Assembly (NCBI RefSeq): GCF_024623455.1
Contig: NZ_JANIPJ010000007.1
Coordinates: forward strand, 1-64,000
Direction of reading: 5' to 3'
Source: Paenibacillus soyae
Lineage (GTDB): Bacteria > Bacillota > Bacilli > Paenibacillales > Paenibacillaceae
Length of the DNA stretch: 64,000 nucleotides
Positions 34,639 to 44,051 of this stretch are shown piece after piece. The notes beneath the pieces are model-generated. The model did no database searches, was not told where the DNA came from, and saw only the letters and a program-made list of their open reading frames with translations. The stretch's first letter is position 1, and each line of letters begins with the position of its first letter. A program made the translations under genes and the position numbers.

Positions 34639-35963
34639 GCCGGCGCAGACATTACCGGCCGAGATGGGCGGCCTGGGCATGGATCACGGCCGCCTTCGGC
34701 TGTTCGCTTGGCGCCGTTATCGCGCGAGGCGGCGCGGTGGAATGGTTTCTGCTCATTCTGCTGGCCGGCATGGCGGGGATCAGCCTGCTGCTGCCGCTTG
34801 CCGCTATCCGGGGAATTGCGGTGTCGCGGGCGCTTCCGGAGGCGGATGCGACGGCCGGGGAAGAGCTGGTTATCGGTTTAACTTTAACGCGGCGCTCCAG
34901 ATTGCCTCTCGCATGGGTAGCCGTGGAGGATACCCTCCGGAACGAGAGCAGCATGCAAGAGAAGGAGATGTCGCTGCGGGCAGTGTTCGCGCCCCTATTC
35001 GACCGCGAGATGTCGGCGCGTTTCGACGCGAAGGCGCTGACGAGAGGGGTGCACCGTTTCGGTACGGTGACGGTTTCCTGCGGAGATCCGTTCGGTCTGA
35101 CATCCATTCGCCGCGACATGGCGCTGGACGACGTGCTGACCGTCGGACCGGCGATCACGGCCGGCGACCGGTCCGATGAGCTGGCGGATGCCTCGTTCTT
35201 AGGAGCGCGAACAAGCGAAACGGCTGAACCGGCGCATGCCGGCTTGATCGCCGAGCCGAGCGATCGCAGCGAGGCATGGACGACGCGGAACGCGGGGATC
35301 GGTCCGGAGACGAGGCTTTATGCGGAGGGCGATTCGTTCCGGCATCTGGATTTCCGCGCGATGGCGCGCGGCCGGGGCTTGCACACGAAGATTTATCCCG
35401 GCGCCGGGCGATTGGAGCTTTATGTCGCCATCGATTCGTACGCGGCCCCTTATGGCGGAGATGATGCTTTGTTCGACGCCTGCATCGGCAGGATGCTGCA
35501 AGATGCCGTTCGGGCCTCGTCCGAAAACATATCGGTTACGGTGTTCGCCGAGAAGCGGAGCTTCGGACTGCCCGGATTGGCGGGCAGGGAGCTCATGGCC
35601 CGCGTCGGAGAGCTGAAGCTGCTGCTCGCCCGGCTGAAGCCCTCGAACGAGCCTATTGATTGGGAAGGGCTCCAGGCAGCTGGACCTCTATCCTACCAGG
35701 GTCAGGGAAGAACGCTTCGCATGTATACGGCGGATTGGCAAAATGCCGGCCGATGGTTCGAGCTCGCCGACCGAGTCGCCCTCCAAGGCTTCCGGCTGGA
35801 GCTATGGCTCGTCACAAGCGGAAAGGTATTGACCTTCGCCATGAGAGAGCAGGCCCGTATTCTGGAAGGCAGAGGAATCCGGGCAAGGTGGCTGCCGGGC
35901 GGACCGGAGCATGTAGCGAAGAAGGCGGCAGGGGAAGGAGGAAGCGCCTATGCTATGGGATAA
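34635..35963 (+). CDS. DUF58 domain protein
   Basis: 442-residue protein with two N-terminal transmembrane helices (about residues 10-50), a beta-rich region, and the DUF58 motif at about residues 225-250 (YAEGDSFRHLDFRAMARGRGLHTKIY), which begins a von Willebrand A-like fold. The open frame continues far upstream inside the moxR gene, but ATG 34635 overlaps the moxR stop (ATGA) with GGAAGATGGAA before it. The family regularly sits between MoxR ATPases and transglutaminases, and the three are thought to act together at the cell envelope. Confidence 0.92.
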   Translation: MSRRRHYRPRWAAWAWITAAFGCSLGAVIARGGAVEWFLLILLAGMAGISLLLPLAAIRGIAVSRALPEADATAGEELVIGLTLTRRSRLPLAWVAVEDTLRNESSMQEKEMSLRAVFAPLFDREMSARFDAKALTRGVHRFGTVTVSCGDPFGLTSIRRDMALDDVLTVGPAITAGDRSDELADASFLGARTSETAEPAHAGLIAEPSDRSEAWTTRNAGIGPETRLYAEGDSFRHLDFRAMARGRGLHTKIYPGAGRLELYVAIDSYAAPYGGDDALFDACIGRMLQDAVRASSENISVTVFAEKRSFGLPGLAGRELMARVGELKLLLARLKPSNEPIDWEGLQAAGPLSYQGQGRTLRMYTADWQNAGRWFELADRVALQGFRLELWLVTSGKVLTFAMREQARILEGRGIRARWLPGGPEHVAKKAAGEGGSAYAMG

Positions 35964-38610
35964 TGACGAGCAAGGAGGCGGCCATTCCCTTGTGTACCGC
36001 TTCGTTACGAGCCTGCTGTTGTTCGGCTTGCTTGCGGAATGGCTGCTTCCATGGGTCAACTCCACGCAATGGGCGGTCATTTATCAGCCGGCTCCCCTGC
36101 TCGCGGTTATCGGCTGCATTCTTGTCGCCGGGTTGTTCCGGCTGAACGGCGTGGTTTCCTTCTTCGTTTATACGCTGCTTATCCTCTTCTGTCTGATGTG
36201 GCTGTTCAAGGGAGAAGGGCAAAGCGGAGCCGAGTGGCTGCTGTCGTTCCCCGGCTTGCTGGCGGAACAGCTTGCGGACATGGCCGAGGAAGGCGTATGG
36301 GCGATGTCCGGCGAGCTGCGGACGCTGCTTCTGTTCATCGGGTGGGCCATGCTCTCTCCGGCGCTGCAAGCGCTCATCTGGCTTCGGCAAGCGGCGCTCG
36401 GCATTGCGGGGGTGACGGTGCTTTATTTGGTCGCGCTGCATATATGGCTCGGCATGGATGTGATGGGAGGCGTGATTCGCGCCTCCGCGGAAGGGCTGCT
36501 GCTAGCAGCGATCGTCGCGCTGCCCCGCGCCCGGAGGGTCATGGATGCGGGGATCGGCAAGCTTAAGGAAGTGGAAGGAAGCTGGATCGCGGCGTCCATG
36601 TTCGTGACGCTGATCGTGGTCGGCTGCGCGCTGCTCGCCGCCGGAGGGAAGGAGAAGGAGCTTGCCCCGGCGGAGTGGACATCATCGTTGACGGAGAAGC
36701 TGGAGCAGGGCATCTCGCGTCTGAACGGCGGAGACGCCAGTCTGGCCGCTCTCGGCTCCTTAAGCGCCGAGGGGCTCGGCGGGGGACTGACGGGCTACGG
36801 CTTCGATGATACCTCTCTGGGCGGAGCGGTTACGGATCATCCGGTTACGGTGTTCTGGGGGTACTCGCCACTGCGCACGTATTGGCGCGGAGAGTCGAAG
36901 ACGGTCTACGACGGCCGAGGCTGGAGCAACCCGGACGGCGAATTGACGCTGCGGCAGGTCCGCGAAGCGCCGAACGTAACGGCGGCCGGCGCCGACGGCA
37001 GCCTGCAGGGGGCGCTCATTACGCAAACGGTCAAATGGGAGCAGCCGGCGCCGGCGATGCCGATCTTTCTGTCGGGCAAGGAAGGACAGGTACTGGAGCT
37101 GATCGGCGCGAACCCGAGACGGACGCTCGGCAGCTATCTGTCGAGCGGCGAATTCGGGTCGCTGTACGCGAAATCGGAGGAAGTGCGGCTGGAGCAGTAT
37201 ACGACGCAGAGCCGGCTTCCGGTTACGGACGAGGCCATCTTGCGTTCGCTCGACGACGGGGAATCGGATGCGGAGGCATCGGTCTTGACCGGCGGAGCCG
37301 CGCCGGACGGCGATTGGACGGAGGACGAGCTGGCGCCGTTCCTCGAGCTGCCGGCGTCGCTGCCGGACAGAGTGCGCGCGCTTGCGGCCGAGGTGGCCGG
37401 AGGAGGCGTGACGAGCCGTTACGACCGCGTGAAGGCGATCGAGCAATATTTGCGGACCGAATTCGTCTATTCGAAGACGGACAGCCGGACGCCGCCGCAG
37501 GGAGCCGACTTCGTCGACCATTTCTTGTTCGAGCAGAAGAGCGGCTACTGCGTGCACTTCTCCACGGCGATGGTCGTTATGCTGAGGGCGGAAGGCATCC
37601 CCGCCCGCTGGGTGAAGGGCTTCGCGCCCGGAACGCCGGTCACGGTGGAGAGCGGCCAAGCGGAATCGGCGTATGCCGATGACGAGAACGGGGCGCGCCT
37701 GTACGAGGTGAAGAGCTCGGACGCGCATGCTTGGGTCGAGGTCTACTTCCCCGGCGCGGGCTGGGTGCCGTTCGACCCGACGCCGGGCTATGACGGCGTC
37801 TCGGCCATGACCGCGGCCGCCGCGTCCGCAGGCGTCGGCGGCGGCGCCGGCACGGCGGCTGCGGCGCAAGGCAGCGCAGCCGTCACGGCCGCAGCGGCCA
37901 GCGGCGGGCTCTCGGTGGCCGAGCGGCTGGAAGCGGCGGCGGAGGATGCCGCCGCAGCCGTATCGCGCTTCGCGCGAGAGCTCGCGGGCGGCGCGAAGCT
38001 CGCCGCGGAGGCCGCGGCAGCCAAGCCTGCGGCGGCGGCCGCCATAGGCGCCGCGGCGCTGGCGCTGGCCGGCGGCGCGCTGGCCGCGGCGCGGCGCAAG
38101 CGGCTGCGCCTCGCGCTCGCACTGCGGCGCTATCGCGCGGCGTGCGCGGAGCTTGCCGCGCGGGAGCCGGCGGAGCCGAGCGCCGAGGGCGGGCTCGGGC
38201 CGCGCCGGCCGAGGAGCGCAGCGGCGGCGGACTCCGCCGCCGAGCGGCAGAGGAGCGGGCTGGCCGATGTCGCGGAAGCGCTCATCGCCCTGCTGTGGAG
38301 CCGCGGCATGCGAGGCTCGAAGAGCTCGCGCGAGTGGCGGGAGGAGCTGGCGCGGTCGCACGAGATCGTGACGATGCGCGACCTGATCCGCGCGCTGGGC
38401 GCGAGAATGGGCAGCGACAAGCGCCAGGAGCTGGAGCGTATCGCGAGATGGCTGGAGGAAGCGAGCTTCGGCGCTCCCGGCGCGCTGGAGAATACGCCGG
38501 CTTATGACGAGCTGAAGCGGGTTTGTTCGAAGCTGCTCGCCCGAGAGTCGGCGGTTCGCCCAGGGAAAGCAAAAGCAAGAGAAACGAGCGTGCCCGGCGA
38601 GACGCCGTAA
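35950..38610 (+). CDS. Transglutaminase-like membrane protein (TgpA/YebA type)
   Basis: 886-residue protein. Six or so transmembrane helices fill the first 220 residues (DUF3488-like). The transglutaminase core follows at about residues 480-620, with the catalytic Cys in EQKSGYCVHFSTAMVVMLRAEG near 533, His in SSDAHAWVEVYFPG near 594 and Asp in VPFDPTPG near 610. A further helix near 700 precedes a cytoplasmic DUF4129-like tail. Between about 617 and 775 the protein is extraordinarily Ala-rich and the DNA very GC-rich. GGAAGGAGG precedes the ATG, which lies inside the end of the DUF58 gene. It presumably cross-links or cleaves proteins outside the membrane; substrate unknown. Confidence 0.93.
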   Translation: MLWDNDEQGGGHSLVYRFVTSLLLFGLLAEWLLPWVNSTQWAVIYQPAPLLAVIGCILVAGLFRLNGVVSFFVYTLLILFCLMWLFKGEGQSGAEWLLSFPGLLAEQLADMAEEGVWAMSGELRTLLLFIGWAMLSPALQALIWLRQAALGIAGVTVLYLVALHIWLGMDVMGGVIRASAEGLLLAAIVALPRARRVMDAGIGKLKEVEGSWIAASMFVTLIVVGCALLAAGGKEKELAPAEWTSSLTEKLEQGISRLNGGDASLAALGSLSAEGLGGGLTGYGFDDTSLGGAVTDHPVTVFWGYSPLRTYWRGESKTVYDGRGWSNPDGELTLRQVREAPNVTAAGADGSLQGALITQTVKWEQPAPAMPIFLSGKEGQVLELIGANPRRTLGSYLSSGEFGSLYAKSEEVRLEQYTTQSRLPVTDEAILRSLDDGESDAEASVLTGGAAPDGDWTEDELAPFLELPASLPDRVRALAAEVAGGGVTSRYDRVKAIEQYLRTEFVYSKTDSRTPPQGADFVDHFLFEQKSGYCVHFSTAMVVMLRAEGIPARWVKGFAPGTPVTVESGQAESAYADDENGARLYEVKSSDAHAWVEVYFPGAGWVPFDPTPGYDGVSAMTAAAASAGVGGGAGTAAAAQGSAAVTAAAASGGLSVAERLEAAAEDAAAAVSRFARELAGGAKLAAEAAAAKPAAAAAIGAAALALAGGALAAARRKRLRLALALRRYRAACAELAAREPAEPSAEGGLGPRRPRSAAAADSAAERQRSGLADVAEALIALLWSRGMRGSKSSREWREELARSHEIVTMRDLIRALGARMGSDKRQELERIARWLEEASFGAPGALENTPAYDELKRVCSKLLARESAVRPGKAKARETSVPGETP

Positions 38611-38623
38611 CGCATATGGAAGA

Positions 38624-38659
38624 GCTGTTCCCCGCCAAGCCGGCGGGGAACGGCTTTTT
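38624..38659 (+). terminator. Intrinsic terminator after the transglutaminase gene
   Basis: GCTGTTCCCCGCC (38624-38636) pairs with GGCGGGGAACGGC (38642-38654), 13 bp with one G-T pair, followed by five T. Confidence 0.92.
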
Positions 38660-38736
38660 GCGCATTGGGGGGATTTTGGTCCAGCAGATGGTCGAAGTCC
38701 TGTCAAATAAGTCGGCGTTTGGAAAGCTCGAGGTGG

Positions 38737-38922
38737 AATAGCGGCATTCATACCGTTATTTCTAAATAACGATAGGTTTTCGTTCGAATAGCGGCATAAA
38801 CGGCGTTAATTCCTTAGGGATGGAGACTATTGTTCATTAGGAACCCTAATAACGGTATTATGGATGCTATTTCGGCGTCATGTTGGAAATCATATGAAAA
38901 TAGCAGTAGGATTGCCGTTATT
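38737..38922. repeat. Four-copy array of a 24-bp imperfect palindrome upstream of guaA
   Basis: Units at 38737-38760, 38787-38811, 38848-38871 (inverted) and 38899-38922 follow the pattern AATARCGG-N8-CCGYTATT with some drift in copies two and four. Starts are 50, 61 and 51 bases apart. Each unit can fold on itself. No open frame or promoter overlaps the array; the gap 38660-39039 holds nothing else I can assign. Confidence 0.7.
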
Positions 38923-39039
38923 TTATAACGGCTAGCTCGTCAAGGGAATGAAAGAAAGCCCGCGATAGAGTCGCCGCCGGCTGGAACGCGAAGTTGCCGT
39001 CAGGCGATTTTGCTCCGCGAATCCTGCGCCGTTATCGCC

Positions 39040-39069
39040 TTGACGCGCTCAGAGCGCCTTATATATAAT
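39040..39069 (+). promoter_or_regulatory. Sigma-A promoter of guaA
   Basis: TTGACG (39040-39045) and TATAAT (39064-39069) with an 18-base spacer, 28 bases before the guaA start codon. No riboswitch is seen in this short leader. Confidence 0.8.
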
Positions 39070-39097
39070 TAGTAGATCAATTGAGGGAGGCTCGGTC

Positions 39098-40636
39098 ATG
39101 ACGAAGCAAAACGAAATTATTGTTGTCCTCGACTTCGGTGGACAATACAACCAGCTGATTGCGCGCCGCATCCGCGATTTGGGCGTGTATAGCGAGCTGC
39201 TGCCATTCAACACGCCGGTGGAACGGATCCGCGAACTGCAGCCGAAAGGCATCGTGTTCTCGGGAGGACCGGCTAGCGTATACGAGGAGAATTCCCCGCT
39301 TGTCGACCCGGCGGTGTACGACCTGGGCGTTCCGATCTTCGGCATCTGCTACGGCATGCAGATGATGTCCCACCAGCTGAGCGGCAAGGTAGAGCGCGCG
39401 GGCAAACGCGAGTACGGCAAAGCGGAAGTGGAATTCACGGAGGGCAGCCATATCGTTCACGGTCTGGAGAGAGTGCAGACGGTATGGATGAGCCACAGCG
39501 ATCTCGTCATCGAGCCGCCTGCGGGCTTCCGCGTAGACGCGAGCACGGAGCATGCGCCGATCGCGGGCATGAGCCATCCGGAGCGCGGCCTGTACGCGGT
39601 GCAATTCCATCCGGAAGTGCGCCACTCCGTATACGGCAACGAGATGATCCGCAACTTCCTGTACAACATCTGCAAATGCGAAGGCAACTGGTCCATGGAG
39701 TCGTTCATCGATGACACGGTGCGTGAAATTCGCGAGCAAGTGGGCAACAAAAAAGTGCTTTGCGCCCTGTCCGGCGGCGTGGATTCCTCCGTCGTGGCGA
39801 TTCTGCTGCACAAGGCGATCGGCGATCAATTGACGTGCATGTTCATCGATCACGGCTTGCTGCGCAAAGGCGAAGCCGAGAGCGTTATGGAAACGTTCGT
39901 CGGCAAATTCGATATGAAGGTGCTTAAGATCGACGCCAAGGATCGTTTCCTCGGCAAGCTGAAGGGCGTCGACGATCCGGAGCAGAAACGTAAAATCATC
40001 GGCAACGAATTCATCTACGTCTTCCAAGAAGAGTCGGACAAGCTCGACGACTTCGAATTCCTGGCGCAAGGCACGCTGTACACGGACATCGTGGAGAGCG
40101 GCACGGCTACGGCGCAGACGATCAAGTCGCATCATAACGTGGGAGGCTTGCCGGAGGACATCAAGTTCAAGCTCGTCGAGCCGCTGAAGGCGCTGTTCAA
40201 GGACGAGGTTCGCAAAGTCGGCGAAGAATGCGGTCTGCCTGAGGCGATCGTATGGCGCCAGCCGTTCCCGGGTCCGGGTCTCGCGATCCGCGTGCTGGGC
40301 GAGGTAACGGAGGAGAAGCTGCACATCGTGCGCGAATCCGACGCGATCCTGCGCGACGAAATCGGCAAAGCCGGTCTCGACCGCGAGATTTGGCAGTACT
40401 TCACGGCGCTGCCGAACATGAAGAGCGTAGGCGTCATGGGCGATGCCCGTACGTATTCCTACACCGTCGGCATCCGCGCGGTCACGTCCATCGACGGCAT
40501 GACGGCCGACTGGGCGCGCATTCCTTGGGACGTTCTCGAGAAAATTTCGGTTCGTATCGTTAACGAAGTCGACAACGTCAACCGCATCGTGTATGACGTA
40601 ACATCGAAGCCGCCGGCTACGATCGAGTGGGAATAG
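39098..40636 (+). CDS. guaA: GMP synthase (glutamine-hydrolysing)
   Basis: 512-residue enzyme converting XMP to GMP. The N-terminal class I glutamine amidotransferase domain (residues 1-190) has the nucleophile Cys in [10 protein letters not shown] near 88 and His/Glu in QFHPEVRHS near 172-174. The ATP-pyrophosphatase domain has the PP-loop [14 protein letters not shown] near 225, and the C-terminal dimerisation domain ends in [16 protein letters not shown] [21 protein letters not shown] site precedes the ATG; strong promoter and terminator make it a single-gene unit. Confidence 0.98.
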   Translation: MTKQNEIIVVLDFGGQYNQLIARRIRDLGVYSELLPFNTPVERIRELQPKGIVFSGGPASVYEENSPLVDPAVYDLGVPIFGICYGMQMMSHQLSGKVERAGKREYGKAEVEFTEGSHIVHGLERVQTVWMSHSDLVIEPPAGFRVDASTEHAPIAGMSHPERGLYAVQFHPEVRHSVYGNEMIRNFLYNICKCEGNWSMESFIDDTVREIREQVGNKKVLCALSGGVDSSVVAILLHKAIGDQLTCMFIDHGLLRKGEAESVMETFVGKFDMKVLKIDAKDRFLGKLKGVDDPEQKRKIIGNEFIYVFQEESDKLDDFEFLAQGTLYTDIVESGTATAQTIKSHHNVGGLPEDIKFKLVEPLKALFKDEVRKVGEECGLPEAIVWRQPFPGPGLAIRVLGEVTEEKLHIVRESDAILRDEIGKAGLDREIWQYFTALPNMKSVGVMGDARTYSYTVGIRAVTSIDGMTADWARIPWDVLEKISVRIVNEVDNVNRIVYDVTSKPPATIEWE

Positions 40637-40666
40637 AGTTTAAGACCGCTAAAGGATAAACAATCC

Positions 40667-40714
40667 AAATACTCTCCTTTATTTGCATGATTTCGCGAAT
40701 AAAGGAGAGTATTT
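40667..40714 (+). terminator. Intrinsic terminator after guaA
   Basis: AAATACTCTCCTTTATT (40667-40683) pairs perfectly with AATAAAGGAGAGTATTT (40698-40714), 17 bp, followed by a T-run. Confidence 0.96.
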
Positions 40715-40838
40715 TTTTATTTTGTCGAAGACAGGTGTTTTAATAAATGGTACAATGTGGTCGGTTTATGTAACTGGAAGAAAATGATATTGTTGCAGGT
40801 TAAAGCGAGCGCGCGTGCGCGGGAAGGAACCATCCAAA

Positions 40839-41399
40839 TTGAAATTATTTATGATTATTGTTGCAACGTTGCTCATAGGGACAGCATGTACTTCCAAAGA
40901 ATATAAGGCCCAAATGGCCGCGGGAGAAGAAGCATTGTCTGAGCAGAAGTTTGACGAAGCTGCTAGGGCTTTCACCATAGCCATAGAAGAGGGGGAGCAT
41001 GATCGGAAAGCTAAGGACCGGCTAGCCGCAACGGAGAAAATGAAGGTAGAGGCAGAGGTTGCGGCAATCCTTGATCAAGGGAAGAAAGCGTACGACGATG
41101 GGCGGTATGAGCTTGCCATTTCGACGTTAAGCGCCTTATTGGAAAAGCACGAAGGCAACTTGGAGATCAGACCTTATGTAGTGGATGCCAAGCTTATCTT
41201 AGCTCATGCGATATTCGACTTACGATTAGCGGAGGGCAAACAATATGTTGAGAACGGGCAATATAAAGATGCGATCGAAGCTTTTAACGCCGCGCTAAAG
41301 CTAAGGCCATACGACAAAGCCGTTAAGGAGTTAAGACAAGGCGCGCAGCAAAAACTAGACGAGCTTACCGGCGATCAATTAAAGCTGCATAATTGTTAG
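40839..41399 (+). CDS. TPR-like lipoprotein
   Basis: 186-residue lipoprotein: signal peptide MKLFMIIVATLLIGTAC with lipid Cys at residue 17. Helical repeats resembling tetratricopeptides follow (AAGEEALSEQKFDEAARAFTIAIEEGE, GKKAYDDGRYELAISTLSALLEKHEG, GKQYVENGQYKDAIEAFNAALKLRPYDK), about 34 residues each. The start is TTG 40839, chosen because translation from it gives a clean signal peptide and AAGGA lies ten bases upstream; no ATG fits. Probably exposed on the outer membrane face as a scaffold; function unknown. Lower GC than neighbours. Confidence 0.8.
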   Translation: MKLFMIIVATLLIGTACTSKEYKAQMAAGEEALSEQKFDEAARAFTIAIEEGEHDRKAKDRLAATEKMKVEAEVAAILDQGKKAYDDGRYELAISTLSALLEKHEGNLEIRPYVVDAKLILAHAIFDLRLAEGKQYVENGQYKDAIEAFNAALKLRPYDKAVKELRQGAQQKLDELTGDQLKLHNC

Positions 41400-41433
41400 A
41401 TCGGCTTGAATCAAAGTAATCGTAAACGAGCAC

Positions 41434-41481
41434 GCTCTCTTCTAGCTGGATGGTACGGCGGATAGAAGGGGAGCTTTTTTT
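41434..41481 (+). terminator. Terminator after the TPR-like lipoprotein gene
   Basis: GCTCTCTTCTA (41434-41444) pairs with TAGAAGGGGAGC (41463-41474) with one bulge, followed by seven T. Confidence 0.75.
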
Positions 41482-41549
41482 GTTGGACGAATTCGCCCCG
41501 CCTTGTTAGGATAGGTAGAGCAGATTAAACTTCCGGGAGGATCATCGTT

Positions 41550-42788
41550 TTGACTCATACGTTATTCCCGCGGCTCAAGGGCAACAGCAGAGGCTGTCTC
41601 GCGTTCGAGCCGTTGTTTCTTATTCCTTACAGTATGTTCGCCACCTATGCCACGATCTATATGAGCGAGCTTGGCCTTAGCGAGACGCAGATCGGCTGGG
41701 TGACGACCCTTACGCTAGTCGTGCAAGTGTTTTCGTCGTTTTTAAGCGGTTATTTGACCGACCGTATGGGCCGTAAGGCGGCGCTTCTGACCTTCGATTT
41801 GCTTAGCTGGTCGGTCGGCACGCTGCTCTGGGCGGTATCGCAAAACTTCTGGTTTTTCGCGGCCGCAGCCATCATTAACGGCTTCCAGCGCGTTCCCCAT
41901 ACGGCCTTCTATTGTCTTCTTGTCGAGGACACGGAGCCGAGGGAGCGAACCTATGTGTTCACCGTGCTGCAGGTGATCGGCGTCATCGGCGGCTTGTTCG
42001 CTCCGCTTGGCGGACTTCTCGTCCATCATTACGGCATGGTCACGGGAGTCCGTATCATGTACGTCTTAGCCTTCGTCTTGATGACGGCCCAGTTCCTCGG
42101 ACGTCATTATACGACTCGAGAGACGGAGATGGGGCTGCGGAAGAAGCGCGAAGCGCGGGAGCTTGGACTTAACGCCAGTCTGAGGGATTATCTTGCGACA
42201 ATCCGCGCCGTGCTGGCGGATCGGGGGCTGCTCCTTATGTTTGGTGTCTACATCCTGTTCAACTTCCAAATGACGGTGAAAGGCACGTATCTCTCCTTGT
42301 TTCTGGCGGATGAGCTCGGTATGGCGGAGGATTGGATTTCGCTGGTGCCGGCCGTTTCTTCGGTCGTGATGCTGCTAGTGTTATGGCAAGTGATACCGCG
42401 TATTCCGGAGCGGCTGATGAACCGCACCATGCTGTGGGGGTTCATCTTGTCAGCCGTATCGAACGCGATTCTCGCGCTGACGCCGACGGGCGCCATGGGC
42501 TGGATTGTCGCCAGCACGGTACTGGCCGCCGGCGCGACGATGATTACCGCGCCTTACCTGGAATCGGCCGTCGCCAACGCGATAGACGATGAACGGCGCG
42601 CGAAGATGTTCGCCGTCTTGTCCGTCCTCGTGCTCCTTGCCGTCTCCCCTTCGGGCATTATCGGCGGCTGGGCCTATTCGGTCGATCCGCAAATCCCGAT
42701 CTGGCTTGTAACGGCGGCATTTTTGCTGAGCATTCCGCTTCTCTTGGCAGGGGCGCGCAGGAGCAAGGAAGCGAATACGGCGCAATGA
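41550..42788 (+). CDS. Major facilitator superfamily transporter
   Basis: 412-residue membrane protein with twelve predicted helices. The MFS loop 2-3 motif appears as GYLTDRMGRKAALL near residue 65, and PHTAFYCLLVEDTEPRERTYVFTVLQ near 115 resembles the loop region of multidrug-efflux-type members. The substrate is unknown. GGGAGGATC precedes the start, which reads ATG-less: TTG at 41550. No partner gene; it is flanked by a terminator on each side. Confidence 0.85.
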   Translation: MTHTLFPRLKGNSRGCLAFEPLFLIPYSMFATYATIYMSELGLSETQIGWVTTLTLVVQVFSSFLSGYLTDRMGRKAALLTFDLLSWSVGTLLWAVSQNFWFFAAAAIINGFQRVPHTAFYCLLVEDTEPRERTYVFTVLQVIGVIGGLFAPLGGLLVHHYGMVTGVRIMYVLAFVLMTAQFLGRHYTTRETEMGLRKKREARELGLNASLRDYLATIRAVLADRGLLLMFGVYILFNFQMTVKGTYLSLFLADELGMAEDWISLVPAVSSVVMLLVLWQVIPRIPERLMNRTMLWGFILSAVSNAILALTPTGAMGWIVASTVLAAGATMITAPYLESAVANAIDDERRAKMFAVLSVLVLLAVSPSGIIGGWAYSVDPQIPIWLVTAAFLLSIPLLLAGARRSKEANTAQ

Positions 42789-42936
42789 AGCTGAAGCCAT
42801 TGCATCATTTTTTTCAGTGGCCCGTTTTCCAACACGTCCAAGGATGGTAGCTGATAGAGAATTATTTAGTTGGAGTTAGTTCTCTGCTTCCCGCGGTTGG
42901 CCGGCGGCTGATCAGACGGCGGCGGTCGCATAAAAA

Positions 42937-42972
42937 CAGGCCCTCAGATCCATTCATGGATCCGAGGGCCTG
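42937..42972. terminator. Bidirectional terminator between the MFS gene and trhO
   Basis: CAGGCCCTCAGATCC (42937-42951) pairs with GGATCCGAGGGCCTG (42958-42972), with one mismatch. There is an A-run on the left and TCCTTTTA on the right, between convergent genes. The remaining gap 42789-42936 shows nothing else. Confidence 0.85.
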
Positions 42973-43002
42973 TCCTTTTATAAAGCATGGCGGAGTATCG
43001 CC

Positions 43003-43896
43003 TTAACCGACATTCACATGATCTTCGCATTCCTGCGAGCAATAGCCTTGATGCTCGGCTTCGCAGTCCGGGCATACGATATGCTGGCGGTGGCAGGTGT
43101 CGTCCGCGCAGTTGATATATTTGTCCGCGGGCTGTTCGCAGTGGTAGCACTTGCCGATGACGATATCCTCGTCCGTACGATTGATTTGGACGGAAATCCG
43201 CTCGTCGAACACATAGCATTTGCCGTCCCACAATCTTCCTTGCACCTCTTCGTCCTTGCCGTAGGTGACGATGCCGCCTTCCAGCTGATAGACGTCCTTG
43301 AAGCCTTCGCTAAGCATGACGCCGGTCAGCTTCTCGCAGCGAATGCCTCCGGTGCAATAGGTAATAATAGGCTTATCCTTAAACTCGGACATATTCTCGC
43401 GAAGCCACTCGGGAAATTCTTTGAACGTCTCGAGATCGGGTCTGATCGCGCCACGGAAATGCCCGAGATCGTATTCGTAGTCGCTGCGTCCGTCCAGCAC
43501 GATCACGTCTTCCCGCTGCAAATATTCATAAAACTCCTTCGGAGACAGACGGGTGCCGCTGAGCGTATTCGGGTCAAGCGGTTTGTCGTAACGCAGCGTC
43601 ACGAGCTCTTTCTTGTAGCGGACGAAGATTTTTTTGAAGGCGTGACCTTCAGCCTCGTCAATTTTAAACACGATGTCGGAAAATAACGGATTGGCGCGCA
43701 GATCGCGCATATATTGCTCCGTTTGTTCGACGGTTCCGGAGATGGTGCCGTTAATGCCTTCGTCCGCGATCAGGATGCGGCCTTTCACGTTCAGCTCCTT
43801 GCAGTAGGCCAGGTGCTCGGCGGCGAATTGCTCGGCATCGGGCACGGCAACGAATTTATAATACAATAAGATTTGGTATTTGGTATTGTCGTTCAT
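43003..43896 (-). CDS. trhO: Oxygen-dependent tRNA uridine(34) hydroxylase TrhO (rhodanese family, YbfQ-like)
   Basis: 297-residue UPF0176 protein that hydroxylates U34 of certain tRNAs, a step toward 5-alkoxyuridine. N-terminal domain GRILIADEGINGTISGT near residue 40, rhodanese domain with the active Cys in ITYCTGGIRCEK near residue 179, and a C-terminal Cys/His-rich zinc-binding domain (KCYHCEQPADKYINC, then CPDC and CSQEC). The length and the C-terminal extension fit the Bacillus form. Confidence 0.94.
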   Translation of the reverse strand: MNDNTKYQILLYYKFVAVPDAEQFAAEHLAYCKELNVKGRILIADEGINGTISGTVEQTEQYMRDLRANPLFSDIVFKIDEAEGHAFKKIFVRYKKELVTLRYDKPLDPNTLSGTRLSPKEFYEYLQREDVIVLDGRSDYEYDLGHFRGAIRPDLETFKEFPEWLRENMSEFKDKPIITYCTGGIRCEKLTGVMLSEGFKDVYQLEGGIVTYGKDEEVQGRLWDGKCYVFDERISVQINRTDEDIVIGKCYHCEQPADKYINCADDTCHRQHIVCPDCEAEHQGYCSQECEDHVNVG

Positions 43897-44051
43897 GGCG
43901 TTAATCCTTTCATGTGCGAGGTTAGTCTATCCTTCTATTGTATAGGACGCGGGACAAGGTCTCAACTGAAAAGACTTCCACTAATGGTTCGCATCTTCTC
44001 CGCGCGCCGAAGCTTTGGTATACTTTGTACAAAAAAGCGGGAGGAACGTCG

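Noticed and set aside
36760..38751. Long minus-strand open frame opposite the transglutaminase gene
   Set aside because: Arg/Pro/Ala-rich shadow frame without any family features; the plus-strand frame has catalytic motifs and operon coupling.
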